Shown piece by piece: positions 17,645 through 25,810 of a stretch of 64,000 nucleotides of DNA. The DNA comes from an uncultured Clostridium sp. Its GTDB lineage: Bacteria > Bacillota > Clostridia > Lachnospirales > Lachnospiraceae. The DNA is taken from NCBI GenBank assembly GCA_900538475.1, contig UPYT01000008.1, forward strand, positions 1-64,000, given 5' to 3'. Within the stretch, counting starts at the first letter, position 1, and each line of letters begins with the position of its first letter. A program made the position numbers and the translations under genes. The notes under the pieces were generated by a model. It was not told the origin of the DNA. It made no database searches and saw nothing but the letters and a program-made list of their open reading frames with translations.

Positions 17645-18487
17645 ATGAAAATTGCAATTGTAACAGGCGCTTCCTCCGGCATGGGAAGGGAGGCTGTGAT
17701 TCAGCTGGCAGACCGTTTTGGCGGAGGACTGGGAGAAATCTGGGCGGTTGCCCGAAGAGCAGACCGGCTGGAAGAGCTGCGCAGTCAGGTTCCTGTGCCG
17801 CTTCGAATTCTTCCTTTGGATCTGCAGAAGCCTGATGCCCTGGAACAGCTTGGCTGGCAGTTAAAGCAGCAGAAGCCGGATGTGAAAATTCTGGTAAATG
17901 CAGCGGGATATGGAAAGACAGGAACCGTCGGCTCCATTGCAGGAGAAGAGGAAACCGGCATGGTTCGGTTAAACTGCGAAGCCCTCTGCGGCGTAACCTC
18001 GGCAGTGCTTCCCTATATGTCCCGGGAAAGCCGCATCATTCAGTTTGCCTCAGCTGCTGCCTTTCTTCCTCAGCCGGGATTTGCCGTGTATGCAGCCACA
18101 AAGGCCTTTGTGCTCAGCTACAGCCAGGCGTTAAACAGTGAGTTAAAGCCCAGGGGTATTACGGTAACAGCAGTCTGTCCCGGGCCCGTAGCCACAGAGT
18201 TTTTCCAGGTGGCATCGCCTTCCGGGATGCTTCCGCTGTACAAACGCCTTTCTATGGCAAGGCCGGAAAAGGTTGTGAAGCTGGCTGTCAGAGACAGTAT
18301 GATGGGGAAAACGATTTCCGTTTATGGGCCTCTCATGAAGGCATTTTTCCTGCTTTGCCGCCTGGTTCCCCACCGTTTCCTTCTTGGAGTGATGGAGGCG
18401 TGGAACATCCCTTCTGCGAACCGGGAGAAGAATGAAAAAACGAACGATGAAGGAGCAAAACGCAGCAATGAAAATAAACAAAGGTGA
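17645..18487 (+). CDS. Short-chain dehydrogenase/reductase
   Basis: 280-aa NAD(P)-dependent SDR with Rossmann motif TGASSGMG (about 8-15), NAAGYG and the active-site pair YAATK with an upstream Ser in QFASAAAF. The substrate is not apparent. The C-terminus carries an extension (about 245-280) with a hydrophobic patch and then a very charged tail rich in Lys, Asn and Glu. The open frame continues upstream into the tail of the YgiQ gene, but ATG 17645 with AGGAA upstream matches the family N-terminus (MKIAIVTGASS). Its 3' end overlaps the next gene by 56 nt. Confidence 0.88.
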   Translation: MKIAIVTGASSGMGREAVIQLADRFGGGLGEIWAVARRADRLEELRSQVPVPLRILPLDLQKPDALEQLGWQLKQQKPDVKILVNAAGYGKTGTVGSIAGEEETGMVRLNCEALCGVTSAVLPYMSRESRIIQFASAAAFLPQPGFAVYAATKAFVLSYSQALNSELKPRGITVTAVCPGPVATEFFQVASPSGMLPLYKRLSMARPEKVVKLAVRDSMMGKTISVYGPLMKAFFLLCRLVPHRFLLGVMEAWNIPSANREKNEKTNDEGAKRSNENKQR

Positions 18488-19034
18488 ATACGGCTACCGT
18501 GACAGCCACAAAAGGGTGCGGGTTCTTCTGACAGGACTTTTGGCAGCAGCCATTCTGGCACAGCTTTTCGCCCGTTCCTTTACAGACAATCAGGCAGCCA
18601 AAAATATTCTTACAGTAATGGCAATTCTTACGGTGCTGCCCATGGCAAACATGGCGTCTCCTCTGATTGCTTCCTGGAAATACCGTACCCCCTCCGAAGC
18701 CTTCCACCAGAGAATGGTTCCCTATGAGAAGAATGGAGAGGTGCTTTATGATCTGATTGTAACTACGAAGGATCATGTGATCCCCCTGGATGCCGCAGCA
18801 GTTCATCCGACTGGAATTTTTGCTTACTGCACCTCCTCCAGGCTGAATACGGGAAAGGCAGAAAAGGAGCTTCAGGAGCTTCTGAAAAACAACAGAATTA
18901 ACTTAAAGATTCGCCTGATTACGGATGAAAAAAGTTTTTTCCGTCGCCTGGACTCTTTAAAGCCTGCTTCTGAATATGAAGATGACGGAACTGTGGAATA
19001 TGCAGCCCGGCTTTTGAAAAATTTGTCCATGTAG
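18432..19034 (+). CDS. Unknown two-TM membrane protein
   Basis: 200 aa, not recognised. A basic N-terminus is followed by two hydrophobic helices (about 31-46 and 58-80) and then a soluble, mostly alpha/beta C-terminal half (about 95-200). It overlaps the SDR gene by 56 nt, and an internal ATG at 18468, after AAGGAG, would avoid most of the overlap. The plus-strand context (SDR before, pseudouridine synthase after) does not identify a function. Confidence 0.7.
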   Translation: MKKRTMKEQNAAMKINKGEYGYRDSHKRVRVLLTGLLAAAILAQLFARSFTDNQAAKNILTVMAILTVLPMANMASPLIASWKYRTPSEAFHQRMVPYEKNGEVLYDLIVTTKDHVIPLDAAAVHPTGIFAYCTSSRLNTGKAEKELQELLKNNRINLKIRLITDEKSFFRRLDSLKPASEYEDDGTVEYAARLLKNLSM

Positions 19035-19079
19035 GAACAGAGATTTTTGGCGGCAGCCGGATAAAAGGAGACAAGCATT

Positions 19080-20063
19080 GTGAAAAGTGTAATTGTAAAC
19101 AGCAACGAAGCCGGACAGCGGCTGGATAAGCTGCTGGGAAAGTATTTGAATCTGGCAGGAAAAGGCTTTCTTTACAAAATGATGAGGAAAAAGAATATTA
19201 CCCTCAACGGAAAAAAATGTGATGGCTCAGAGAAGCTGTCGGAGGGGGATGAGATTCGCCTGTTTCTTTCTGACGAAACCATAGAAAAGTTTTCCCAGGT
19301 CCGGGTACAGAAGGTCAGAAAAACAAAGCTGGATCTTGTCTATGAAGACAGCCACATTCTGCTGATTAATAAACCTTCAGGAATGCTTTCACAGAAAGCA
19401 AAGGATACAGATGAATCGCTGGTGGAATATGTGATTGCCTATCTGATGGAAACAGGACAGCTGACCGTGGAGCAGCTTCGCAGCTTCCATCCCTCTGTCT
19501 GCAACCGGCTGGATCGCAATACCAGCGGTCTTGTGGCAGCAGGCAAATCCCTGGCAGGCCTTCAGATGCTTTCTGCCCTGTTTCAGGATAGAAGCCTTCA
19601 TAAGGATTATTTGTGTGCAGTAGAGGGGATTATGGATCAGCCGAGAACCATTGATGGTTATCTTCTGAAAAATGAGAAAACCAATCAGGTATCCATAACA
19701 AAAAAACAGGTGCCGGACAGTGTTCCGATTTTGACTCGTTATGAGCCTTTGGGACAGGCAAGTGGCTGCACACTGCTGAAGGTTCGTCTGATTACAGGGC
19801 GAACCCATCAGATTCGCGCTCATCTTGCTTCCATCGGTCATCCGCTTGCAGGGGATTACAAGTATGGAAGGGAAGAACTGAATGCCAGAATGAAAAAGCA
19901 GTTTGGTATTCACAGCCAGATGCTCCATTCCTGGAAAATGGAATTTCCTGTTATGGAGGAGCCTTTTGCCTACCTCAGCGGACGAACCTTTACAGCGCCC
20001 GTACCGGATACCTTCCGGAGAGTGTTTGGTGATATGGAGAATTATCTGGGAGGGGAGGCATAA
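19080..20063 (+). CDS. RluC/RluD-family pseudouridine synthase
   Basis: 327-aa enzyme predicted to isomerise uridine in 23S rRNA or tRNA. Residues about 10-70 are an S4 domain (EAGQRLDKLLGKYL). The catalytic Asp lies in NRLDRNTSGLVAAGKS (about 140-155), and GRTHQIRAHLASIGHPLAGD marks the RluA superfamily. The start is GTG 19080, behind AAAGGAG. It overlaps recU by TAATG. The target base cannot be predicted from sequence alone. Confidence 0.9.
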   Translation: MKSVIVNSNEAGQRLDKLLGKYLNLAGKGFLYKMMRKKNITLNGKKCDGSEKLSEGDEIRLFLSDETIEKFSQVRVQKVRKTKLDLVYEDSHILLINKPSGMLSQKAKDTDESLVEYVIAYLMETGQLTVEQLRSFHPSVCNRLDRNTSGLVAAGKSLAGLQMLSALFQDRSLHKDYLCAVEGIMDQPRTIDGYLLKNEKTNQVSITKKQVPDSVPILTRYEPLGQASGCTLLKVRLITGRTHQIRAHLASIGHPLAGDYKYGREELNARMKKQFGIHSQMLHSWKMEFPVMEEPFAYLSGRTFTAPVPDTFRRVFGDMENYLGGEA

Positions 20064-20602
20064 TGGGAACCTGGAAAAGCAGGGGACTGCGGGGATCGAC
20101 ACTGGAGGATATGATTAACCGGAGCAATGAGATCTACCGGGAAAAAAATCTGGCTCTGATCCAGAAAATTCCAACGCCCATTACGCCCATTACGATTGAT
20201 AAAGAGAGCCGTCACATTACCCTGGCCTATTTTGATCAGAAAAGCACGGTGGACTATATTGGAGCCGTTCAGGGAATTCCTGTATGCTTTGATGCGAAGG
20301 AGTGCGCGGCAAAAACATTTCCCCTGCAGAATGTTCATCTGCATCAGATGATGTTTATGAAGGACTTTGAGCAGCAGGGAGGCATTGCTTTTTTTATTCT
20401 TCATTTTACGTCTGAGGACGAGATTTATTACATTCCCTTTCGGAGAATGTACCAGTTCTGGAAACGAATGGAGAATGGGGGAAGAAAAAGCTTTACTTAT
20501 GAAGAGATCGATCCGGAATTTCGGGTTCTGTCCAGCCGTGATATTCTGGTACACTACCTGGCGGCGATTCAGCGGGATCTGGATCTGAGAGAGGGGGAGT
20601 AG
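20063..20602 (+). CDS. recU: Holliday junction resolvase RecU
   Basis: 179-aa endonuclease that resolves Holliday junctions in Firmicutes. Recognisable blocks are RGLRGSTLEDMINRSNEIY (about 7-25), the metal-site region STVDYIGAVQGIPVCFDAKE (about 61-80) with its Asp and Glu/Lys, the block NVHLHQMMFM and GGIAFFILHF. In Bacillus recU lies next to ponA; here it follows a pseudouridine synthase gene with a TAATG overlap, a different setting. Confidence 0.88.
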   Translation: MGTWKSRGLRGSTLEDMINRSNEIYREKNLALIQKIPTPITPITIDKESRHITLAYFDQKSTVDYIGAVQGIPVCFDAKECAAKTFPLQNVHLHQMMFMKDFEQQGGIAFFILHFTSEDEIYYIPFRRMYQFWKRMENGGRKSFTYEEIDPEFRVLSSRDILVHYLAAIQRDLDLREGE

Positions 20603-20604
20603 CG

Positions 20605-20916
20605 ATGGTATTTTCTATTGTAAAACAGTCTCTGGATATTCGGTTAAGCTTTCCCCATACGCCCAAAATGACGGCAGATACTGAGTGCGCGGCGGCAATC
20701 GGTATGCTGGCAAAGTTATATGGTCTCCCTGTACCGCAGCGTCAGGAGCAGCTGACCAGGATGCGGGAAAGCTTGAAGGAGCAGACCAGGGATTTGCCGT
20801 CTACAGAGCGAATGGACAGGCTGGAGCAGATTCTTGATGATTATGAACCAAAGCTTCCAATAGATGATGAGAAATACGAGCTTCTTTGCTACACCTACGA
20901 ACATACAGAGAAATAA
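20605..20916 (+). CDS. Unknown small clostridial protein
   Basis: 103-aa soluble, helix-rich protein that I do not recognise. It starts 2 nt after the recU stop and is followed 18 nt later by another small gene, so it belongs to the same transcript. It has no signal peptide, membrane segment or metal-binding motif. Residues 35-75 are charged and Gln/Arg-rich. Confidence 0.65.
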   Translation: MVFSIVKQSLDIRLSFPHTPKMTADTECAAAIGMLAKLYGLPVPQRQEQLTRMRESLKEQTRDLPSTERMDRLEQILDDYEPKLPIDDEKYELLCYTYEHTEK

Positions 20917-20934
20917 AACCGGGAGGAAGTACGA

Positions 20935-21267
20935 ATGTCAGTAAAAGAACGTTATGGAACCATGATGGACAATGCATTTGGCGGGTATTACGACCTGTTT
21001 CGGAAACAGAAGGCGCTGTCTTCTGACATGGCAGTTACTATGGAGAAGCTGTTTGACGGAACGAAGCCCACAGCGGCGGACCGGCAGATGATCCGCAAAA
21101 TGGTAAGCTTCGGCGTGGTTAAAAAGAGTGGAGATGCCGGTCTGTGGCTGGATGAGGGAAAGGTTTCAAATCCAGGCAATGTACTGCGTCAGAGGCTTTT
21201 TATTATTCTGGCAGCTCTGATTCTGGCAGTGGCCTACTGCTGGTTCATGGGTGATTTTATATTTTAA
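20935..21267 (+). CDS. Unknown tail-anchored membrane protein
   Basis: 110-aa protein with a soluble N-terminal part (residues 1-85, rich in Lys/Met/Asp) and one hydrophobic helix at the extreme C-terminus (RLFIILAALILAVAYCWFMG), giving a tail-anchored topology. GGGAGG precedes the ATG. Not recognised; the position between recU-linked genes and the uracil permease gives no function. Confidence 0.65.
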   Translation: MSVKERYGTMMDNAFGGYYDLFRKQKALSSDMAVTMEKLFDGTKPTAADRQMIRKMVSFGVVKKSGDAGLWLDEGKVSNPGNVLRQRLFIILAALILAVAYCWFMGDFIF

Positions 21268-21288
21268 TAAACAGGAGGACTTTTTATT

Positions 21289-22542
21289 ATGTCTAACAAA
21301 CGCATTATTCAGGTAGAGGAGAAGGTACCCTTTCAGCTTCTTCTTCCTCTCAGCATCCAGCACATGTTTGCCATGTTCGGGGCATCTGTTCTGGTACCAT
21401 TTATTTTTGGTATCAGTCCGGCAATTGTTCTGTTTATGAACGGTCTTGGCACACTGCTGTTTATTCTTGTTACAAAGGGAAAAGCTCCCGCGTATTTAGG
21501 CTCCAGCTTTGCCTTTCTGGCTCCGGCAGGAATTGTAATTGCCAATTTTGGCTATGAATATGCCCTGGGCGGTTTCGTTGCAGTGGGATTCTGTGGCTGC
21601 GTACTGGCATTGATTGTTTACAAATTCGGAACCGACTGGATTGATGTAGTTCTTCCGCCGGCTGCCATGGGACCGGTAGTGGCCCTGATTGGTCTGGAGC
21701 TTTCGGGAACTGCAGCCAGCAATGCAGGACTTTTGGAGGAAACCATTCATCCGGCAAATCTGACGGTATTCCTGGTAACTCTGGGTGTGGCTGTGTTCGG
21801 TTCTATTTTATTCCGAGGCTTTTTATCCGTAATTCCCATTCTGATTGCGGTACTGGCCGGATACGGGGCAGCAGTGGCATGTGGAATTGTAAGCTTTGAG
21901 GAGGTTGCTGCTGCGCCCTGGTTTGCCATCCCCAATTTTACCCTTCCCAAGTTTAATCTGGAAGCAATCATGATTATTCTTCCAGTTATTCTGGTGATTA
22001 CTTCAGAGCATATTGGTCATCAGGTAGTTACCAGCAAGATTGTGGGACGGGATCTTTTAAAGGAGCCCGGACTTCATCGAAGCCTGTTTGGAGACAATTT
22101 CTCTACCATGCTTTCTGGATGCATTGGTTCTGTTCCCACCACAACCTACGGGGAAAATATCGGCGTTATGGCTATGACAGGGGTATACAGTGTCAGAGTC
22201 ATTGCAGGTGCGGCAGTGCTGTCTATTATTTGTTCCTTTATGGGAAAGCTGTCTATGCTGATCAGTACTATTCCCGGACCGGTTATCGGAGGAATTTCTT
22301 TCCTGCTGTATGGTATGATTGGTACTTCCGGACTGCGGATTCTGGTGGATTCTAAGGTAGATTACGGAAAATCAAGAAACCAGGCTCTGACCTCTGTAAT
22401 TTTTGTTACAGGACTGTCTGGCATTGCCATTAAAATCGGCAATATTCAGCTGACTGGTATGGTACTGGCCTGTGTGGTAGGAATGGCCCTGAGTCTGATC
22501 TTCTTTGCACTGGATCGTTTAAAGCTGACCAACGATCGCTAG
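21289..22542 (+). CDS. uraA: Uracil/xanthine permease (NCS2 family)
   Basis: 417-aa polytopic transporter predicted to import uracil with protons. QLLLPLSIQHMFAMFGASVLVPFI (about 16-39, family start), APAYLGSSFAFLAP and the later TSEHIGHQVVTSKI and TTYGENIGVMAMT stretches contain the conserved Glu and His residues of UraA/UapA transporters. AGGAGG lies upstream of the ATG. It is the last gene of the plus-strand run and ends at a terminator. There is no visible PyrR-type leader in the 21-nt gap. Confidence 0.9.
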   Translation: MSNKRIIQVEEKVPFQLLLPLSIQHMFAMFGASVLVPFIFGISPAIVLFMNGLGTLLFILVTKGKAPAYLGSSFAFLAPAGIVIANFGYEYALGGFVAVGFCGCVLALIVYKFGTDWIDVVLPPAAMGPVVALIGLELSGTAASNAGLLEETIHPANLTVFLVTLGVAVFGSILFRGFLSVIPILIAVLAGYGAAVACGIVSFEEVAAAPWFAIPNFTLPKFNLEAIMIILPVILVITSEHIGHQVVTSKIVGRDLLKEPGLHRSLFGDNFSTMLSGCIGSVPTTTYGENIGVMAMTGVYSVRVIAGAAVLSIICSFMGKLSMLISTIPGPVIGGISFLLYGMIGTSGLRILVDSKVDYGKSRNQALTSVIFVTGLSGIAIKIGNIQLTGMVLACVVGMALSLIFFALDRLKLTNDR

Positions 22543-22570
22543 GGGCAAAAGCTTTAATATATGTACAGCA

Positions 22571-22617
22571 AAAAGGCACGGCTTGTCGGAAGAAGCTTCC
22601 GGCAGACCGTGCCTTTT
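22571..22617. terminator. Bidirectional terminator between uraA and the purF-like gene
   Basis: AAAAGGCACGG (22571-22581) pairs with CCGTGCCTTTT (22607-22617), with an inner CGGAAG/CTTCCG stem. The A/T flanks serve both convergent genes. Confidence 0.92.
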
Positions 22618-22642
22618 GACTTTCGTGTTTTATGTTTTGTTT

Positions 22643-24118
22643 TTATTCTTTTCCGTCCCAGCAATAGGTGCAGAGTCTTTCTCTGGGGAGTCCGATGGAT
22701 TCAATCAAATCATCTAAGCGGTGGAACTTTAAGGATGTAAAGTTCAGCCGTCTGCGGATTTCCTCCACCATTTCTTTGTAGTTCTGGCTGTCCGGATTTG
22801 CATAATCAGCCAGCAGCTCAGGAGAAACATTGTCCCCTTCCCGTTCCCGGATAATCCGGCGGGTAATCAAATCCAGATCCGAATTGGAGCGGGAGAAGTT
22901 TAAGTATTTGCAGCCGAAGAGCAGCGGCGGGCAGGCCGGACGAATGTGAACCTCACGCGCACCGCTCTGATACAGGAATTCCGTTGTTTCTCCTAACTGA
23001 GTACCGCGGACAATGGAGTCATCAATCAGCAAAAGGCTCTTGTCACGAATCAGAGTATCTACTGGAATCAGTTTCATTTTGGCAATCAGATTACGCTGGC
23101 TCTGATTCTGAGGCATAAAGGAACGGGGCCAGGTTGGCGTGTATTTAATAAAGGGACGGGCAAAGGGAATGCCGGATTCATTGGCATAGCCGATAGCGTG
23201 GGCAATGCCGGAATCGGGAACTCCGGCCACAATGTCCGGATGAATCGGAGCTTCCCCGCTGTCTGCCGCCGGCTGGCTGTGTCCCGGACAGCCGGAGCAG
23301 CCGCCTTTACAGCCCAGATCCCGGTCAGCCAGAATCCGTCCGCAGTTGTAACGCATCTGCTCCACATTGATCCCCTCATAGCTGGAGGTGGGGTAGCCGT
23401 AGTAAACCCATAAAAAGGAGCACATTTTCATTTCTCTGCGAGGGGCGCTTAAAGACTGTACACCGCCTGCATTTACTAAAACCACCTCGCCGGGGCCCAG
23501 CTCATAGTAATCATGATAGCCCAGATTAATATATGCAAAGCTTTCAAAGGAAACGCAGCAGGCATCATCTTTCTTTCCTACGACAACCGGAGTTCGTCCG
23601 TACCGGTCACGGGAAGCATAAATGCCCTCCGGAGTCAGCAGGAGAATGGTCATGGAGCCTTCAATCATTTCCTGGGCATAAACAAGCCCTTCCACCAGAC
23701 TCTGCTTCTGGTTGATAATAGCAGCAGTCAGTTCGGTGGCATTGATGCGTCCGCCGCTCATTTCCATAAAGTGAATATGACCATTTTCAAAAGCAAGCTT
23801 TACCAGCTCCTGTTCATTGTTGATCTTTCCCACAGTTACAATGGCATAGCTGCCTAAGTGAGACTGAATCAGAAGCGGCTGAGGCTCATTATCAGAAATA
23901 GAACCGACTCCGGAATTTCCCTTCAGTTCTTCTACATCGCGTTCAAATTTTGTTCTAAACGGAGAATTTTCAATATTGTGGATGCTTCGCTGGAATCCAG
24001 ACGGTCCATAAACCGCCATACCTCCCCGCCGTGTTCCCAGATGGGAATGATAGTCCGTACCAAAAAATAAATCCATAACACAGTCATTTCTTGAGACAAC
24101 TCCAAAAAATCCGCCCAT
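22643..24118 (-). CDS. PurF-like amidophosphoribosyltransferase paralogue lacking glutaminase residues
   Basis: 491 aa, homologous over its full length to glutamine PRPP amidotransferase. The phosphoribosyltransferase half is intact: PRPP loop LLLIDDSIVRGTQ (about 360-372). Cysteines in MKMCSFLWVYYGYP, FGCKYLNF and the C-terminal CTYC match the Bacillus PurF iron-sulfur ligands. The glutaminase half is not: the protein starts MGGFFG where PurF has the Cys nucleophile (MCGI), the GH-R-Y arginine is absent, and the NGN oxyanion motif reads VTVGKINN. A Cys-rich insertion lies mid-protein (CKGGCSGC). It is monocistronic and divergent from a membrane-protein gene. It may use ammonia or serve another role. 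Confidence 0.82.
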   Translation of the reverse strand: MGGFFGVVSRNDCVMDLFFGTDYHSHLGTRRGGMAVYGPSGFQRSIHNIENSPFRTKFERDVEELKGNSGVGSISDNEPQPLLIQSHLGSYAIVTVGKINNEQELVKLAFENGHIHFMEMSGGRINATELTAAIINQKQSLVEGLVYAQEMIEGSMTILLLTPEGIYASRDRYGRTPVVVGKKDDACCVSFESFAYINLGYHDYYELGPGEVVLVNAGGVQSLSAPRREMKMCSFLWVYYGYPTSSYEGINVEQMRYNCGRILADRDLGCKGGCSGCPGHSQPAADSGEAPIHPDIVAGVPDSGIAHAIGYANESGIPFARPFIKYTPTWPRSFMPQNQSQRNLIAKMKLIPVDTLIRDKSLLLIDDSIVRGTQLGETTEFLYQSGAREVHIRPACPPLLFGCKYLNFSRSNSDLDLITRRIIREREGDNVSPELLADYANPDSQNYKEMVEEIRRRLNFTSLKFHRLDDLIESIGLPRERLCTYCWDGKE

Positions 24119-24161
24119 GTATCATGTCCTCCATATAATATGTAAATAGCATACCTCAATA

Positions 24162-24179
24162 GTGTAACATATATTACAC
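24162..24179. promoter_or_regulatory. Palindromic operator candidate, TGTA-N8-TACA type
   Basis: GTGTAACATATATTACAC is an inverted repeat in the 200-nt divergent region, about 45 nt upstream of the purF-like start. TGTA-N8-TACA resembles sites of Crp/Fnr-family regulators. A further TGTAATACA follows immediately. Which regulator binds is unknown. Confidence 0.5.
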
Positions 24180-24317
24180 ATGTAATACAATCAGTCTTAT
24201 TTATTAAAAATACTTATATATAATCTCAAAAATCACCTTTTGGCAAAACGATTGACGAACCAGTATTATAAATGTAAAATGGGATCAGAAAATTCCGCAG
24301 AAAGGGTGGGGAGAAAG

Positions 24318-25703
24318 ATGACAGGATATGAACTTTTATGGCTGATTTACCTGTACTCCTTTTTTGGCTGGTGTCTGGAGGTATGTCTGGCTACATTCCG
24401 ACGAAAGACCTTTGTAAACAGGGGAATTTTAAACGCTCCGTTTTGTATGCTGTACGGTTTTTCTGCTGCAGCCTTTGCATTGTTTCTTCCAGAGCTGAGA
24501 GAGCGTCCTGTTTTTCTGTTTCTGGGAGGCGCGGTACTGGCCAGCTTTCTGGAATACTGGTCCGGGCGGATCATTGAACGGATTTTTCACCGGAAATGGT
24601 GGGATTACTCCAGTCACAGATTCCATCTGGACGGTTATGTCTGCCTGACCTATTCAGCGATATGGGGTCTGGGAGCAGTTCTGATGATGAAAGGGCTTAA
24701 CTCCCTTTTGCTGGCGGCAGTGGGGCTGATTCCTCATACCATAGGCGTGGTTCTTCTCTGGATTTTAACTCTGGCGCTGGCCGCAGATGCCTTGGGAAGT
24801 GCGGCAGCTCTTTTGGAGCTGCGTCAGGAGCTGCGCAGAGATATAACGCCGGAGGAGCTTTTAGAAGCCTCGTCGAGACAGACAATGGGACCTGTCCGCA
24901 GAAAACTTCTGGAGCTGTCGGTATTTTTAAACAGCAGGATTGCCCGCAGGATTCAGCAGCGCATGATGAAAGCCTATCCCAATATCTCTTTAAAAATTTT
25001 GAGGGAGGAGCAGAAACGGGAGAGAGCCCGCAGCAGGGTGGCTGAGGCCTTTGTTTTTGGATATGGGTGCAGCTTTTATAAGCTGGTTTCTCTGTTTTTC
25101 ATTGGTGCATTTCTGGGAGATGTGGTAGAAACTATTTTTGTATATTTTACTGCCGGGGTTCTTATGAGCCGGAGCAGTGTGGTTTATGGCCCCTTCAGCA
25201 TTGTGTGGGGGCTGGGCTGTGTGATGCTGACTGCTGTGCTTTATCGGGTCAGAAATACGGCGGATCGCCATATCTTTTTGGCGGGAACCATTCTTGGCGG
25301 TGCTTATGAATATTTTTGCAGTGTTTTTACAGAACTGGTTTTTGGAACGGTATTCTGGGATTACAGTAAGATTCCTTTTAATCTGGGGGGCAGGATCAAT
25401 CTGCTGTACTGTTTTTTCTGGGGAATTGTAGCCGTGGTCTGGCTGAAGGGGATCTATCCATTTCTTTCCCGCTGGATTGAAAAGATTCCAGTGAGGGCTG
25501 GAAAAATTGTAACCAATCTGCTGATCGTTTTCATGCTGTACAATATGCTTTTGTCAGGAATGGCCCTGGCGCGGTATACACAGAGACAGGCAGGAGAGGA
25601 GCCAATGGGGATTTTCCTGCAAAAAACGGCAGAGGCGCTTGATGAGCATTTTCCAGATGAAAGGATTGAGAAAATTTACCCCAATCTGGTTATTGTTGAT
25701 TGA
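24318..25703 (+). CDS. Duplicated CmpB-type membrane protein (putative ABC transporter permease)
   Basis: 461-aa membrane protein containing two copies of the CmpB domain. Copy 1 (about 1-150) has FFGWCLEV, then FVNRGILNAPFCMLYGFSA; copy 2 (about 250-400) has FFIGAFLGDVVETIFVYFTA, then SSVVYGPFSIVWGLG. A soluble, charged helix-rich linker (about 180-245) separates them. The family is labelled a putative ABC transporter permease, but no ATPase is nearby and function is unproven. ATG 24318 follows GGGGAGAAAG; an upstream TTG at 24240 lacks a ribosome site. The his promoter -35 overlaps its stop codon. Confidence 0.8.
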   Translation: MTGYELLWLIYLYSFFGWCLEVCLATFRRKTFVNRGILNAPFCMLYGFSAAAFALFLPELRERPVFLFLGGAVLASFLEYWSGRIIERIFHRKWWDYSSHRFHLDGYVCLTYSAIWGLGAVLMMKGLNSLLLAAVGLIPHTIGVVLLWILTLALAADALGSAAALLELRQELRRDITPEELLEASSRQTMGPVRRKLLELSVFLNSRIARRIQQRMMKAYPNISLKILREEQKRERARSRVAEAFVFGYGCSFYKLVSLFFIGAFLGDVVETIFVYFTAGVLMSRSSVVYGPFSIVWGLGCVMLTAVLYRVRNTADRHIFLAGTILGGAYEYFCSVFTELVFGTVFWDYSKIPFNLGGRINLLYCFFWGIVAVVWLKGIYPFLSRWIEKIPVRAGKIVTNLLIVFMLYNMLLSGMALARYTQRQAGEEPMGIFLQKTAEALDEHFPDERIEKIYPNLVIVD

Positions 25704-25728
25704 CAATTCAGATTCCATCTCCTATAAT
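25700..25728 (+). promoter_or_regulatory. Consensus sigma-A promoter of the his operon
   Basis: TTGACA (25700-25705), exactly 17 nt, TATAAT (25723-25728): a perfect consensus. The -35 overlaps the stop codon of the upstream gene. So strong a promoter suggests control by a repressor, and a palindrome sits directly downstream. Confidence 0.93.
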
Positions 25729-25744
25729 AGTAACCACGTTACTA
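25728..25744. promoter_or_regulatory. Palindromic operator at the his transcription start
   Basis: TAGTAACCACGTTACTA: perfect 7-bp arms with a 3-nt centre, beginning at the last base of the -10 and covering the expected +1. This is the classical position for a repressor. The arm resembles TrpR-family operators; a YerC/HisR-type histidine repressor is a reasonable candidate by inference. Confidence 0.6.
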
Positions 25745-25810
25745 AATTATCACTCTACCGCGCGAAAGCAAAACGGCAATCTGTGAATTTCGGGAGGGAA
25801 AGGAGTATTT

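Noticed and set aside
24240..24317. N-terminal extension of the CmpB protein from a TTG codon
   Set aside because: No ribosome site, and the extra residues are not hydrophobic; ATG 24318 has GGGGAG and matches the family start.
25745..25810. Histidine T-box or attenuator peptide before hisZ
   Set aside because: Too short, no run of His codons and no terminator; the operator palindrome is a simpler explanation for control.
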